Assembly (NCBI RefSeq): GCF_003569005.1
Contig: NZ_BCUR01000004.1
Span: forward strand, 2,021,111-2,085,110
Reading direction: 5' to 3'
Length of the DNA: 64,000 bases
Source: Vibrio superstes
GTDB lineage: Bacteria > Pseudomonadota > Gammaproteobacteria > Enterobacterales > Vibrionaceae
Made by a program: the position numbers and the translations under genes. The notes beneath the pieces are model-generated. The model was not told the DNA's origin, did no database searches, and saw only the letters and a list, made by a program, of their open reading frames with translations. Below are positions 51,952 through 60,297 of this stretch, piece after piece; the first letter of the stretch is position 1, and each line of letters starts with the position of its first letter.

Positions 51952-53346
51952 CTAGTAAGCCAATACGCTGGACAGTTCTAAGTCTTGGTCTAAGACCGAT
52001 AAATCAGTAGATACCTCTTTGCCTTGTAATGCGCTATTGATCTGTTCTAGATCGAATTCAGTTAATGTGCCCACGGCTCGCTTCAAGCGCAGGTTGTTGT
52101 ATAAGTAGTCATATCGTGCAGCCGAGTATTCTGTTCTTGCGATAAACAGGTCTCGCACAGCATCCAAAACGTTGACGCTGCTTTCCACTCCAGATTCAAA
52201 GGATTGCTCCTTAAAATCCACCGCAGATTCATAGGCCTCAACCGACTTTTTCAGTGCCTCAACCTTACTGATGGAACTCGTCACACCGGTAAAAGCATCG
52301 CGTGTTTCTCTCGAGGTTTGACGCCAAGTCTGCTCCAGCTCATTACGTGATTTATTGTATAGGCTCTCGGTTTCACGAACCCGCGACGATACCGAGCCAC
52401 CCGCATAGATAGGGATCTTCAAACGAATCATCACATCCGCGGTCTCAATTTCACTCTCACCTTCAAAGATTGAGCCATTGATATCGGTAATGTTGTAATT
52501 CGCCACCAAATCAAGCTCTGGGTAATGCCCACCTTTTTGGCTACGAATATCCTCTCGCGCTGCATCTAGCGCACTTTGCTTAGCAATAATGGAAGGGTTA
52601 TTTTTCTGAGCGTTATTTATCCATTTCTGAATATCAAACGGGTCAGGCTTTACCAAAGAAAGTTCTTCGCCAAGGGTGGCCATACTTGGGGGAATGTTGC
52701 CTGTGAGTTCGTATAACCCTTGGACTGCATCGCGCAGTGAGTTGCCAATTTCTATTTTTCGAGCTTGGGCTTGTAAAAGCCTTGCCTCAGCATCCAAGAC
52801 ATCGGTTTTACGTGCCAAACCGCTATTGCCCTGTGTCTGCACAAACTCATTAAGCTTCTCTAGCGATTTAACTTCGGCATCGATACCCAGATAGGTGTCT
52901 CGTCGCTTAAGTACAATAAAGTAAGCCCTTGCTACGCGTAACATGAGTTCTTGTCGTACATCTTCTAACTCAGCAGCCACTCGCTTAACGTCTTCTTCTG
53001 CTTGTGAAAATGCAGCCCAATTACTGTAGCTATAGATGGATTGAGTTAAAGAAAGATTCAATTCATTGGTTGGATAATCATAAGAGTCTGGTGCCCCCTG
53101 AATCGGGTTATCAGTGCTTATGATATCGATATAATTTTGAGTATGGCTTAACTCGAGATCCAGCGTAGGCAGTAAGAAGGCTCTAGCTTGTTCATACACT
53201 TCTTTGTCTGCATCATGCTGCGCAATACCCGCACGATAAACAGGGTCATATTGAAGAGCTTGTTGGTAAATATCGAGGAGATTTTCTGCGTTTGCGGTCG
53301 AGGTTAGTGCTCCCAGTGTCAGCGCACTGATGAGTTTCTTAATCAT
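51952..53346 (-). CDS. TolC-family outer-membrane export duct protein
   Basis: A 464-residue protein with a signal peptide (MIKKLISALTLGALTSTANA) and two outer-membrane-efflux repeats. Each is a long coiled coil with short strand segments; LLDIYQQALQYDPVYRAGIAQ near the start and YPELDLVANYNIT in the second half are typical. Members form trimeric tunnels across the outer membrane and periplasm for type I secretion or efflux. It is the first gene of the secretion locus and is distinct from the usual chromosomal tolC context. A Fur-like box and promoter lie just upstream. Confidence 0.9.
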   Translation of the reverse strand: MIKKLISALTLGALTSTANAENLLDIYQQALQYDPVYRAGIAQHDADKEVYEQARAFLLPTLDLELSHTQNYIDIISTDNPIQGAPDSYDYPTNELNLSLTQSIYSYSNWAAFSQAEEDVKRVAAELEDVRQELMLRVARAYFIVLKRRDTYLGIDAEVKSLEKLNEFVQTQGNSGLARKTDVLDAEARLLQAQARKIEIGNSLRDAVQGLYELTGNIPPSMATLGEELSLVKPDPFDIQKWINNAQKNNPSIIAKQSALDAAREDIRSQKGGHYPELDLVANYNITDINGSIFEGESEIETADVMIRLKIPIYAGGSVSSRVRETESLYNKSRNELEQTWRQTSRETRDAFTGVTSSISKVEALKKSVEAYESAVDFKEQSFESGVESSVNVLDAVRDLFIARTEYSAARYDYLYNNLRLKRAVGTLTEFDLEQINSALQGKEVSTDLSVLDQDLELSSVLAY

Positions 53347-53444
53347 CTGCTATTCCCTGCATGTGACGCTGAGTAAAACAAACCTCAGCGATTTTGTTTA
53401 ACCACGCCTTGTTCCTTTGGCGTGAAAATCACATTTCAGTAACA

Positions 53445-53474
53445 ATTGTAGAAGAGTTCTGTAAAATCACCCAA
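53445..53474 (-). promoter_or_regulatory. Candidate promoter of the tolC-led secretion operon
   Basis: On the minus strand TTGGGT (53469-53474) and TACAAT (53445-53450) are separated by 18 bp, about 100 bp upstream of the TolC-like start. Confidence 0.45.
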
Positions 53475-53490
53475 AATGAGAATCATTTTA
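53472..53490. promoter_or_regulatory. Candidate Fur box overlapping the secretion operon promoter
   Basis: The 19-mer around AAAATGAGAATCATTTT agrees with the 19-base Fur consensus at 14 positions and has perfect 7-bp arms AAAATGA/TCATTTT. It overlaps the -35 element, so iron-replete repression is plausible. Confidence 0.5.
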
Positions 53491-53649
53491 ACTCTCTTTT
53501 TGATTATTCCATTAAGTGATTAATAAGAAGCAGTAGTTATTAGTTCAAAGACCATCTTGAACGTTGTTTGTTTTTCAAACAACCTCCCCGGTGCTGGGGA
53601 AAGAAGAACCCATTAACTGAATTGGTATAGATTGGGTTTAGTGGCATTA

Positions 53650-53682
53650 GAACAAAAAAAACCGCACCCTAGGGTGCGGTTA
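53650..53682 (-). terminator. Strong terminator in the gap upstream of the secretion operon
   Basis: AACCGCACCC TA GGGTGCGGTT is a perfect hairpin; on the minus strand it is followed by eight T residues. No protein gene on the minus strand lies upstream of it, so it ends either a small RNA or a leader. Confidence 0.75.
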
Positions 53683-53770
53683 TAAAGTACTGTTATACAG
53701 TGTACTACTCACTGCATTATCAAATAATCTCACTAAAAATGGTGAAAGAGCCAAAAGGCAAAAGGTTAAG
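53652..53770 (-). ncRNA. Candidate small RNA (or attenuated leader), about 120 nt
   Basis: A TTGACA (53801-53806) and TTCAAT (53777-53782) pair with an 18-bp spacer could start a transcript near 53770 that ends at the hairpin terminator at 53660. Inside, the start AATCTCTCACT can pair with AGTGAGATT, and AGTAC/GTACT forms another small stem. There is no convincing reading frame. The rest of the 602-bp gap between the tolC-like gene and the sigma gene holds the Fur-like box, the promoter and two hairpins (53563-53583 and about 53585-53600). Confidence 0.35.
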
Positions 53771-53948
53771 TGAGAGATTGAAGTCAGTCTAAAAGGAAAC
53801 TGTCAAAAACGTGGGCATGCAATATGCATTGAGATGTCCAACCAGATGACGGGGTGTACTATAGAGAAACTGAGTATTCATTCTTTGAATTAGATCAATT
53901 TATCTATTGTTACAACCGATAAATAAACACGCCTAACAAGGAGGTTGT

Positions 53949-54530
53949 GTGGCACTACTGAAGATTTTCAATAAAAAAGAAAAATCTCGAAAGAAAAGTT
54001 CGACTTCTCTGGTCGACTCTAATATGGATAAACAAAGAAAATACGAAGCGCTCGTTCGCGCTTATCATCGAGACCTATTTCGCTATGCATACTGGTTGTG
54101 TAAAGATCGCTCTATTGCAGAAGATCTTGTTCAAGAAACCTGTTTAAGAGCGTGGAAGGCACTGGACTCTTTGCAAGACGACAAAGCCGCTAAGTCATGG
54201 TTAATTACCATACTTCGACGAGAAAACGCTCGACGTTTCGAAAGGAAGCAGCTTGATCTTGTGGATATAGACGATCCTGGCAACGAAGGACACAGTAGCG
54301 ATGATGGCTTTCATCAAAGTGAGTGGCTTCAAGCTCAGATAATGCGCCTTGACCTTGAATATAGAGAACCGCTATTCCTGCAAGTCGTTGGTGGATTCAG
54401 CGGAGAAGAGATCGGTGACATATTAGATCTGAATAAAAATACTGTGATGACTCGACTTTTTAGGGCTAGAAACCAACTTAAAGAGTTGCTCGATTCATCA
54501 ACTTCAAATCAGGGGAGGCAAAATGGATGA
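53949..54530 (+). CDS. ECF-type sigma-70 family RNA polymerase sigma factor
   Basis: A 193-residue sigma factor. Region 2 (AYHRDLFRYAYWLCKDRSIAEDLVQETCLRAWKAL, from about residue 36) is intact. So is region 4 (LDLEYREPLFLQVVGGFSGEEIGDIL, then NKNTVMTRLFRARNQLKELL). The start is GTG 53949, with AAGGAGG four bases upstream; the later ATG (54024) has no such site. It overlaps the next gene by 8 bases, the usual sigma/anti-sigma arrangement. Divergent placement beside the secretion operon is noteworthy, but regulation by this sigma is not shown by the sequence. Confidence 0.9.
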   Translation: MALLKIFNKKEKSRKKSSTSLVDSNMDKQRKYEALVRAYHRDLFRYAYWLCKDRSIAEDLVQETCLRAWKALDSLQDDKAAKSWLITILRRENARRFERKQLDLVDIDDPGNEGHSSDDGFHQSEWLQAQIMRLDLEYREPLFLQVVGGFSGEEIGDILDLNKNTVMTRLFRARNQLKELLDSSTSNQGRQNG

Positions 54531-55245
54531 TTTAGAATTTCGCCGCCGTATCATGTCTGATCCGAAAGCGCGAGACGAAGACCTACTCAGTGCCATCGCA
54601 AGCAAAGACAGCAATGCCAAGTTTGCCGATGACGTGTTAAATCTCGACGCGAGGATTGAACAGGCCATGCGTGTCGATGTACCAGAGAGCTTAGCTGATA
54701 AGATTTTGTTTAATCAGAGCAGCGAAGACAACGTGGTGCGCCCAAGCTTTGCCAAACGCAGTCTAGCGGTCGCTGCTTCTGTGGCATTTGCCGCTGGGAT
54801 TATGATTGGACAGCTAAATTGGTCCGCAAATATTGTACCTACGGCTCATGCTAGTCTGGCCGATGAAGCTATAGAACATGTGATTATTGAAAAGCCATTT
54901 ACTGACAAACTTGACGAGCAGGTCGGATCAAATCAGATAAATACCAAGCTCGCACCGTTTGCGTATCAATTCAATGAGACTTTTCCGTACCATGTGTACT
55001 ATTTAAACCATTGTGGTTTTGGTGAAAGTAACGCTTTGCACATGGTTTTCCAAGGTGAAAAAGGGCGAATCACCCTCTTTATTACCAATATCAGCTCAGA
55101 TCATGCAGTGAACTTTAGCGAAAAACAAATGTCCGGCACTGTAGTACCCATTGGCACTGCTTCTATGATACTCGTCGGAGACAGTGACGAGGATGTTGCA
55201 AGTGTTGCTGAGCGGTTAGCAAGTATCATAAAGCCTATCTCATAG
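54523..55245 (+). CDS. DUF3379 family membrane protein, probable anti-sigma factor
   Basis: A 240-residue protein with a cytoplasmic N-terminal part (DDLEFRRRIMSDPKARDEDLLSAI), one membrane helix at about residues 80-96 (LAVAASVAFAAGIMIGQL) and a periplasmic C-terminal domain. This order matches single-pass anti-sigma factors. Its ATG overlaps the sigma stop (ATGGATGA), implying coupled expression. The family is known as DUF3379; the partner role is inferred from position. A terminator follows. Confidence 0.75.
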   Translation: MDDLEFRRRIMSDPKARDEDLLSAIASKDSNAKFADDVLNLDARIEQAMRVDVPESLADKILFNQSSEDNVVRPSFAKRSLAVAASVAFAAGIMIGQLNWSANIVPTAHASLADEAIEHVIIEKPFTDKLDEQVGSNQINTKLAPFAYQFNETFPYHVYYLNHCGFGESNALHMVFQGEKGRITLFITNISSDHAVNFSEKQMSGTVVPIGTASMILVGDSDEDVASVAERLASIIKPIS

Positions 55246-55266
55246 ATATAATACCTCCATGATTTC

Positions 55267-55298
55267 AACCCCTTACAACTCATAATTGTTAAGGGGTT
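55267..55298 (+). terminator. Terminator of the sigma/anti-sigma operon
   Basis: AACCCCTTA / TAAGGGGTT hairpin followed by ATCATTTTTC. Confidence 0.8.
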
Positions 55299-55420
55299 AT
55301 CATTTTTCACCCATTTTTCTTATCAATAATTGATTTAGAGCAATAACTCTAAGAATCACGATATTCCACGAATATTGCACCATCTTGCTCTCAAAACTAA
55401 ACAATTTAGCCATTTTGGGT

Positions 55421-55437
55421 AGTGGTCTGAGTTGTTA
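55421..55437. promoter_or_regulatory. Candidate FadR operator upstream of fadL
   Basis: AGTGGTCTGAGTTGTTA has the TGGTCnGA core and the TTGTT right arm of FadR sites. It lies about 92 bp upstream of fadL. FadR control of fadL is known in relatives. Confidence 0.45.
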
Positions 55438-55528
55438 AATTTATAATAATCAATAGTATCAGCCGACTTCGACAAAAAGACCCGGTTGATGCGCTAGGAT
55501 TTTGGCGTAAACCATAAGGAAATATTTC

Positions 55529-56752
55529 ATGAATAAGACGCGTATTCTTAAACGCTCTCTACTTGCAGCAGCAGTGATTGCTTCAACTTCTCAAGCACAC
55601 GCAGCAGGCTTTCAACTTAACGCACAATCAGCGACAGGTATTGGTCGTGCATTTGCAGGTGACGCAGTAATCGCAGATAACGCGTCTTCTATGGCTCGTA
55701 ACCCAGCGACAATGGCCCTTTTTGATAAAACTTCTTTGTCTCTTGGTTTTGAAGCGATCATTACTGATATTTCTGTTAAAGATACAACTGCGTTCGGTCA
55801 ACCTCTCCCAAGTGCTGACTACGATGATATCGGTGGCACTTCTATCGCGCCAAACATCCATTTAATAGTTCCTGTTAACGATAGATTTGCATGGGGTATT
55901 AACGCTTACTCAAACTTTGGTACTAGTACCGATTTTTCTGGCAGTGAATTTTGGGACCAAAATGGTGGTGGTGCTCCTTATGGTGGCGAGACTGACATAA
56001 TGAGTCTAAACCTCGGCCTTTCTGGATCTTACCGCTTAAACGAGCAGTGGAGTTTCGGTGCTGGTCTAGACATCATTTACGGTAAAGGTACTATCCGTAG
56101 AGGTGTTCCTGCTGGTGGTATGCCTGCTGGAGATCTTGTTAACGTTGAAGACGCTGATGGTTGGGGTGTTGGTTTCAACCTAGGTACTGTATATGAGTTA
56201 AACGAGAATAACCGTTTTGGTTTGTCTTACCGTTACAGCCCAGAAATCACGGCTAAAGACGATAACAGTCAAGAGATCACCATTCCTCTACCTGATATGG
56301 CTGAGTTCTCTGGTTACCACCGTATCACTGACACAGCATTCGCCGTGCACTACTCTGTACAGTGGATTGGTTGGAGTGCATTTGACAAGATTGAGATGGA
56401 AAATCTTAACCAAGGCTTAGTTCCTGGTTCATACGAAAGTGCGTATGAGTGGCAAGACGGATGGCACTTTGCAATCGGTGGTACATGGTACCTTAACGAC
56501 AGCGTAACACTGCGTACAGGTTACATGCACGACACTAGTGCTCAAGACGAACTCACGTCAATCTCTGTACCTGACTCAGATCGTAACTGGATCTCTGCTG
56601 GTGCGACGTACCACTTCAGCGATGATTCAAATATGGACTTTGGTATTACTTACCTAATCGGTGGAGATGAAGAAGTTAGCGAAGGTTACGTAACTGGTAC
56701 AACTCGTGCAGATGCAATCCTAGTAGGTCTACAGTACAGCCACAGCTTCTAA
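55529..56752 (+). CDS. fadL: Outer-membrane long-chain fatty acid transporter FadL
   Basis: A 407-residue beta-barrel protein that admits long-chain fatty acids across the outer membrane for beta-oxidation. The signal peptide ends at SQAHA (residue 25), followed by AGFQLNAQSATGIGRAFAGDA, which is characteristic of FadL. ASSMARNPATM carries the NPA motif. The C-terminal segment ends in Phe (QYSHSF). Length is slightly below E. coli FadL. In E. coli it also lies near fadIJ; here the secretion locus separates them. Confidence 0.93.
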   Translation: MNKTRILKRSLLAAAVIASTSQAHAAGFQLNAQSATGIGRAFAGDAVIADNASSMARNPATMALFDKTSLSLGFEAIITDISVKDTTAFGQPLPSADYDDIGGTSIAPNIHLIVPVNDRFAWGINAYSNFGTSTDFSGSEFWDQNGGGAPYGGETDIMSLNLGLSGSYRLNEQWSFGAGLDIIYGKGTIRRGVPAGGMPAGDLVNVEDADGWGVGFNLGTVYELNENNRFGLSYRYSPEITAKDDNSQEITIPLPDMAEFSGYHRITDTAFAVHYSVQWIGWSAFDKIEMENLNQGLVPGSYESAYEWQDGWHFAIGGTWYLNDSVTLRTGYMHDTSAQDELTSISVPDSDRNWISAGATYHFSDDSNMDFGITYLIGGDEEVSEGYVTGTTRADAILVGLQYSHSF

Positions 56753-56780
56753 GCTAAGTCTGACTGAAAGCATCTAGATG

Positions 56781-56813
56781 AAAGGTGTTGAACTTAGGTT
56801 CAGCACCTTTTTT
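56781..56813 (+). terminator. Terminator of fadL
   Basis: AAAGGTGTTGAAC / GTTCAGCACCTTT hairpin followed by TTTTTTG. Confidence 0.88.
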
Positions 56814-56840
56814 GTATCTGGTGGTTTTTCACGATCTAAA

Positions 56841-57106
56841 CTCTTATCGACAACTTCAGGCTTGTGCGTCTACAGATCCCCGATATAAGCGCTCGGGGAT
56901 GACTTGGATCGCCCCTTGTGCACGCTCCTGGCTAGATAAACGCGTCATTGCCGAAGTCTCTTATCGGCAATTTTCGGCTTGTGCGGTCACAGATCCCCGA
57001 TAGAAGCGCTCGGGGATGACTTGGATCGCCCCTTGTGCACGCTACTGGCTAGATAAACGCGTCATTGCCGAGGTCTCTTATCGGCAATCTATGATCTGTG
57101 CGGGCC
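56841..57106. repeat. Tandem intergenic repeat, 117-bp period
   Basis: Two near-identical units start at 56873 and 56990, each beginning CAGATCCCCGATA and including the hairpin ATCCCCGA/TCGGGGAT, the stretch GGATCGCCCCTTGTGCACGC and ATAAACGCGTCATTGCCGA. A partial unit precedes (from 56841) and a degenerate start follows after 57106. The hairpin matches the single copy at 1883-1907. No coding frame is credible. The rest of the 445-bp gap to the glycosylase gene holds a 19-bp palindrome (57145-57163) and three CCCTAAA-like heptamers (about 57180-57200). Confidence 0.75.
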
Positions 57107-57197
57107 AAAATTTCCGATAAAAGCATTCGCAGGTGGTGTGGTATCTAGAATCCTAGGTTCTAGGAACCAAAGAACCCCAGCCCCAACCCCCTAAACC

Positions 57198-57884
57198 CTA
57201 AACCCTATTATCCCCACAACTAAACGCAATCACCTGACTTATCTCACTCAAGCTTCTACCCGACTCTTGCTGCCAGTGGCAAAATGCTTTGTTAGCGGCA
57301 GCACGTGATTTTTTGGTGTCTCGGCCGCCATCAATAATGCCGTAATTTCGCAGGTAACTTTCAACATCTGAGGATAAAATGAAGGTATCTACGCCCATTT
57401 GGCGTAATGCGTATGGGCCGGTATTGCCGCCTAGTCTCGCGCCGTGCTTTTTCAAGTGATCCCATAGGCCAGTGATGTTTTCTGATGGCCATTCGGATAC
57501 CATCTTGGCAAATGAGCCGTGTGTCAGCCTTGCATCCATCAACATCTCGGCATTGGTTTTAATGGTCATTACCTTGCCAAAATGTCGAATGATTTTTGGG
57601 TCTCTCGCTTTCGTTTCCCAGTGCTCATCAGATAGCATCAAAAGCAACTCAGGTTTAAAACCAAAAAACAGCTCTTCAAAATTTGGCCATTTGTCTCTAA
57701 CAACCTTCCATGACATCCCTGACTGAAACACCTTTAGACTAAAAATAGACAGCCAGCGATCATCGGGGATCTGCGCTATTTCTTCGGTAGAAAAAGGGAC
57801 AGAAAGTCGAGCTTCAAGTTGGGCACTGCCACCTTTGCGTTTAGCGGCGCGCTGATAGATATCGGAGAATTTTTCGAGATGCAT
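57198..57884 (-). CDS. DNA-3-methyladenine glycosylase I-family protein
   Basis: A 228-residue protein of the TAG base-excision family. It has FSLKVFQSGMSWKVVRDKWPNF in the first half, and LGGNTGPYALRQMGVDTFILSSDVESYL in the second half with the helix-hairpin-helix-type glycine turn. The family removes 3-methyladenine. The zinc ligands of the typical enzyme are not obvious here, so it may be a divergent member. It is monocistronic; the terminator at 57932-57960 lies upstream of its start and belongs to the next gene. Confidence 0.75.
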   Translation of the reverse strand: MHLEKFSDIYQRAAKRKGGSAQLEARLSVPFSTEEIAQIPDDRWLSIFSLKVFQSGMSWKVVRDKWPNFEELFFGFKPELLLMLSDEHWETKARDPKIIRHFGKVMTIKTNAEMLMDARLTHGSFAKMVSEWPSENITGLWDHLKKHGARLGGNTGPYALRQMGVDTFILSSDVESYLRNYGIIDGGRDTKKSRAAANKAFCHWQQESGRSLSEISQVIAFSCGDNRV

Positions 57885-57931
57885 AAAACAAAACCTAGCA
57901 AGCTTTTGGTAAATATTTGAGAAACAAAAAA

Positions 57932-57960
57932 GGGCGAAATCAAACCCGTTGATTTCGCCC
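57932..57960 (-). terminator. Terminator of the metallophosphoesterase gene
   Basis: GGGCGAAATCAA / TTGATTTCGCCC hairpin; on the minus strand it is followed by TTTTTTTG. Confidence 0.9.
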
Positions 57961-57980
57961 TCGGTGTTATTTTGTTTAAA

Positions 57981-60116
57981 TTACAACATCGCTTCGCGAT
58001 CCGCTACCTTCTTCAGGTCGATAATTTCGCCCAGTTCAGTATCAATCAGGAAGTGGTCACTCGCCTCGCCCGTTGCGAAACGGTCAAGGATGTAGAATAG
58101 AGTACCAAAGCGCACCTTGAATACCTGTCCTACAGGCGTATGGCCCTCAGAGCCTGCTGGCAAGCGAATCTCAGTATCCATCTCAGACAGCTCATCACTC
58201 AGCAGTTTGTACTGTGGTAGACGTGACTGTTTGATATCACGGAATGCCAATTCATCAGCATTACGCAGACGATAGAAGTCTGTAGCCAGTTCAGTACCGT
58301 TCCACTCAGCAAATGACATTAGGCTCATGCCATGCTGATTAGCAAGCACAGTCGCCTTCTCTTTTGCTTTAGTCCAGTCTTGCAAGAACTTATCTAAATC
58401 TTCGTTGGCAAATGCATCTGTACAAGGGATATCTAATGCAGCTTTCAGCTGACAAACTGTAATATCTGTTTCTAGCTGAGATAGGATTAGCATCTGCTTG
58501 CCATCCATATTAAACAGCATATTCTTCAGGTCTTGTGGCCACTCATTTGGTAAGAAACGCAGTCGAGTTAGCTCCTTGATATGCCAGTCTGTTAGCTCAT
58601 AGTAATCTTGAGAATCAAGGATCTCACTAGTCCATGCATCCTCTTTACCCATCGCCATTAGGTAAGCATGCTCTTCCGCATAGTGCTCAAATAGCTCATC
58701 AAAGCGTGGAACTTCTTCGATAATGACGGTTTCTACTTCAACTTGACCTTGAGGTAGGATTTCAAGAACCTTGTATGCCGGAATATAACCCGCTAACGAC
58801 GGAGCTTGAATATTGAACAAGGTATAGGTTTCACCACCAATGTTGTACTGCTTTTTGCCCGTATCATTGAAGTGCATATGGCCACCCACGTGGATGCCCA
58901 AACCTGTCTGTGCCAATGCTTTCGACGTATCATCTTCTGGTACACGCTTAAGCTGGAAGTTACCCTCGCCAAAGATATCTTCAATCTCTTCTGAAGCACC
59001 ATTGTAGAAATCTGTCATCGGGAAGTGGCTAAACGAGATAAGCACCTTGTCTTGCTCTTTTGCCGCTTCAACGGTATCTGCTATCCACTCGATAACATGC
59101 TCTTTGTGAGTCAGCATCATGTTATAACCAGCGTTACTAGAGCCGTCAAAGTCATTGCCATTATTTGAGTTGTCTGCGGTGCCTGCCTTTGGTCGGTATA
59201 CGTTGGCGTCAATAGCCATCAACCAAACACCCTCAATAGGTTCAACCAGGTAGGTAGTATCTGGAACCATTGAACATGACGTGTAGCCTTCTTTCTTGTA
59301 GTCGCCGCCCGTGCCTTCATGACAAATCTCGAAGAAACGGTTTTCAAACTTAGACTCAACATAAGCAGTCTCATAACGATAATGGTCACGAGCTCCTTGA
59401 GATGAGTATGGAGTTTCAAAATAGAAGTGGTCTGGCGTTGGGTGGAAGCCATGTGGTGCTAGGATATCCATGATCTCCTTATAGCCCCACTCCTGTACCT
59501 CTTCAGTACATACTTGTGGCAAGTCCCACTCACCATGAATGATTGTCCAGTCACCCGCATAACCGTCACAGCCATTTGAACCACGGCTGTAGATACGCTG
59601 CTCCTTACCGCCCTCACCAAGGTAGTCGCGCTTGCCGTTTGGAATGCTAAATGGGCGCGTTGGATCGTGGTTGCCAGGGGCAGCAAAGAATTCTAAGTCA
59701 TATTTTTCGGCGTAATGATCAAAAATCTCTACCAAGCCACGCATGTGCACAGGCTGGCCGTCATCACTAAAGTCGCCTGGTAGCGCAACGTGCTTAATCC
59801 CACGCTCCACCACATCATCAAGCGCAGCAATCATCGCAAAATAGTTTTCATTGAAAAGACGCGTTGATTCCATCTGAGATTGCATGGTGCGGATTGTGGC
59901 ACCCTTGCCAGTGATACTATTGTACAGGCCATCAAATGAGCCATCCTTGAAATCACCGTACACATCATGAAAGTGAATATCAGGCATAAAGGCGATCTTA
60001 ACACCGGATACTTCGGCCGGTGGCTTATCTCTGTCCGTAGTATCGTTTGAGCTATCGTTACACCCAGCTAGTAAAACAGCACTGGCAACAGCCAGAGCAC
60101 TTAGCTTTAGTTTCAT
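57981..60116 (-). CDS. Lipoprotein metallophosphoesterase (calcineurin-like)
   Basis: A 711-residue exported lipoprotein: signal peptide with lipobox LLAGC at Cys 19. The metallophosphoesterase motifs come in order: DIHFHDVYGD (about 46), GDFSDDG (about 116), GNHDP (about 147), SFSHFPM (about 365) and GGHMHFND (about 410). The C-terminal third has no motif I recognise. The substrate is unknown; family relatives include nucleotidases and phosphodiesterases. A 180-bp gap with no visible feature separates it from mlaA. Confidence 0.88.
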   Translation of the reverse strand: MKLKLSALAVASAVLLAGCNDSSNDTTDRDKPPAEVSGVKIAFMPDIHFHDVYGDFKDGSFDGLYNSITGKGATIRTMQSQMESTRLFNENYFAMIAALDDVVERGIKHVALPGDFSDDGQPVHMRGLVEIFDHYAEKYDLEFFAAPGNHDPTRPFSIPNGKRDYLGEGGKEQRIYSRGSNGCDGYAGDWTIIHGEWDLPQVCTEEVQEWGYKEIMDILAPHGFHPTPDHFYFETPYSSQGARDHYRYETAYVESKFENRFFEICHEGTGGDYKKEGYTSCSMVPDTTYLVEPIEGVWLMAIDANVYRPKAGTADNSNNGNDFDGSSNAGYNMMLTHKEHVIEWIADTVEAAKEQDKVLISFSHFPMTDFYNGASEEIEDIFGEGNFQLKRVPEDDTSKALAQTGLGIHVGGHMHFNDTGKKQYNIGGETYTLFNIQAPSLAGYIPAYKVLEILPQGQVEVETVIIEEVPRFDELFEHYAEEHAYLMAMGKEDAWTSEILDSQDYYELTDWHIKELTRLRFLPNEWPQDLKNMLFNMDGKQMLILSQLETDITVCQLKAALDIPCTDAFANEDLDKFLQDWTKAKEKATVLANQHGMSLMSFAEWNGTELATDFYRLRNADELAFRDIKQSRLPQYKLLSDELSEMDTEIRLPAGSEGHTPVGQVFKVRFGTLFYILDRFATGEASDHFLIDTELGEIIDLKKVADREAML

Positions 60117-60297
60117 GTTTTCCCCAATAATGGTTGTCTAAAAAATCCATGGGAGAGTAATTGAATAAAATGAACAATTAGGTGAATTTTAATTACGGAG
60201 AAATGACATAATGTAAGGAAAGGTAAACAAAATAAGCTCTGAAAATCAACAGGATATAAATAACCAGCCTAAAATTTACAAGCTAGGGACTAGGGTT

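Noticed and set aside
56841..57106. CRISPR array
   Set aside because: Units are 117 bp and almost identical throughout, with no alternation of short repeats and unique spacers and no cas genes nearby.
57175..57205. Telomere-like CCCTAAA heptamers
   Set aside because: Only about three copies in a circular bacterial chromosome context; a chance low-complexity stretch beside the glycosylase stop codon.
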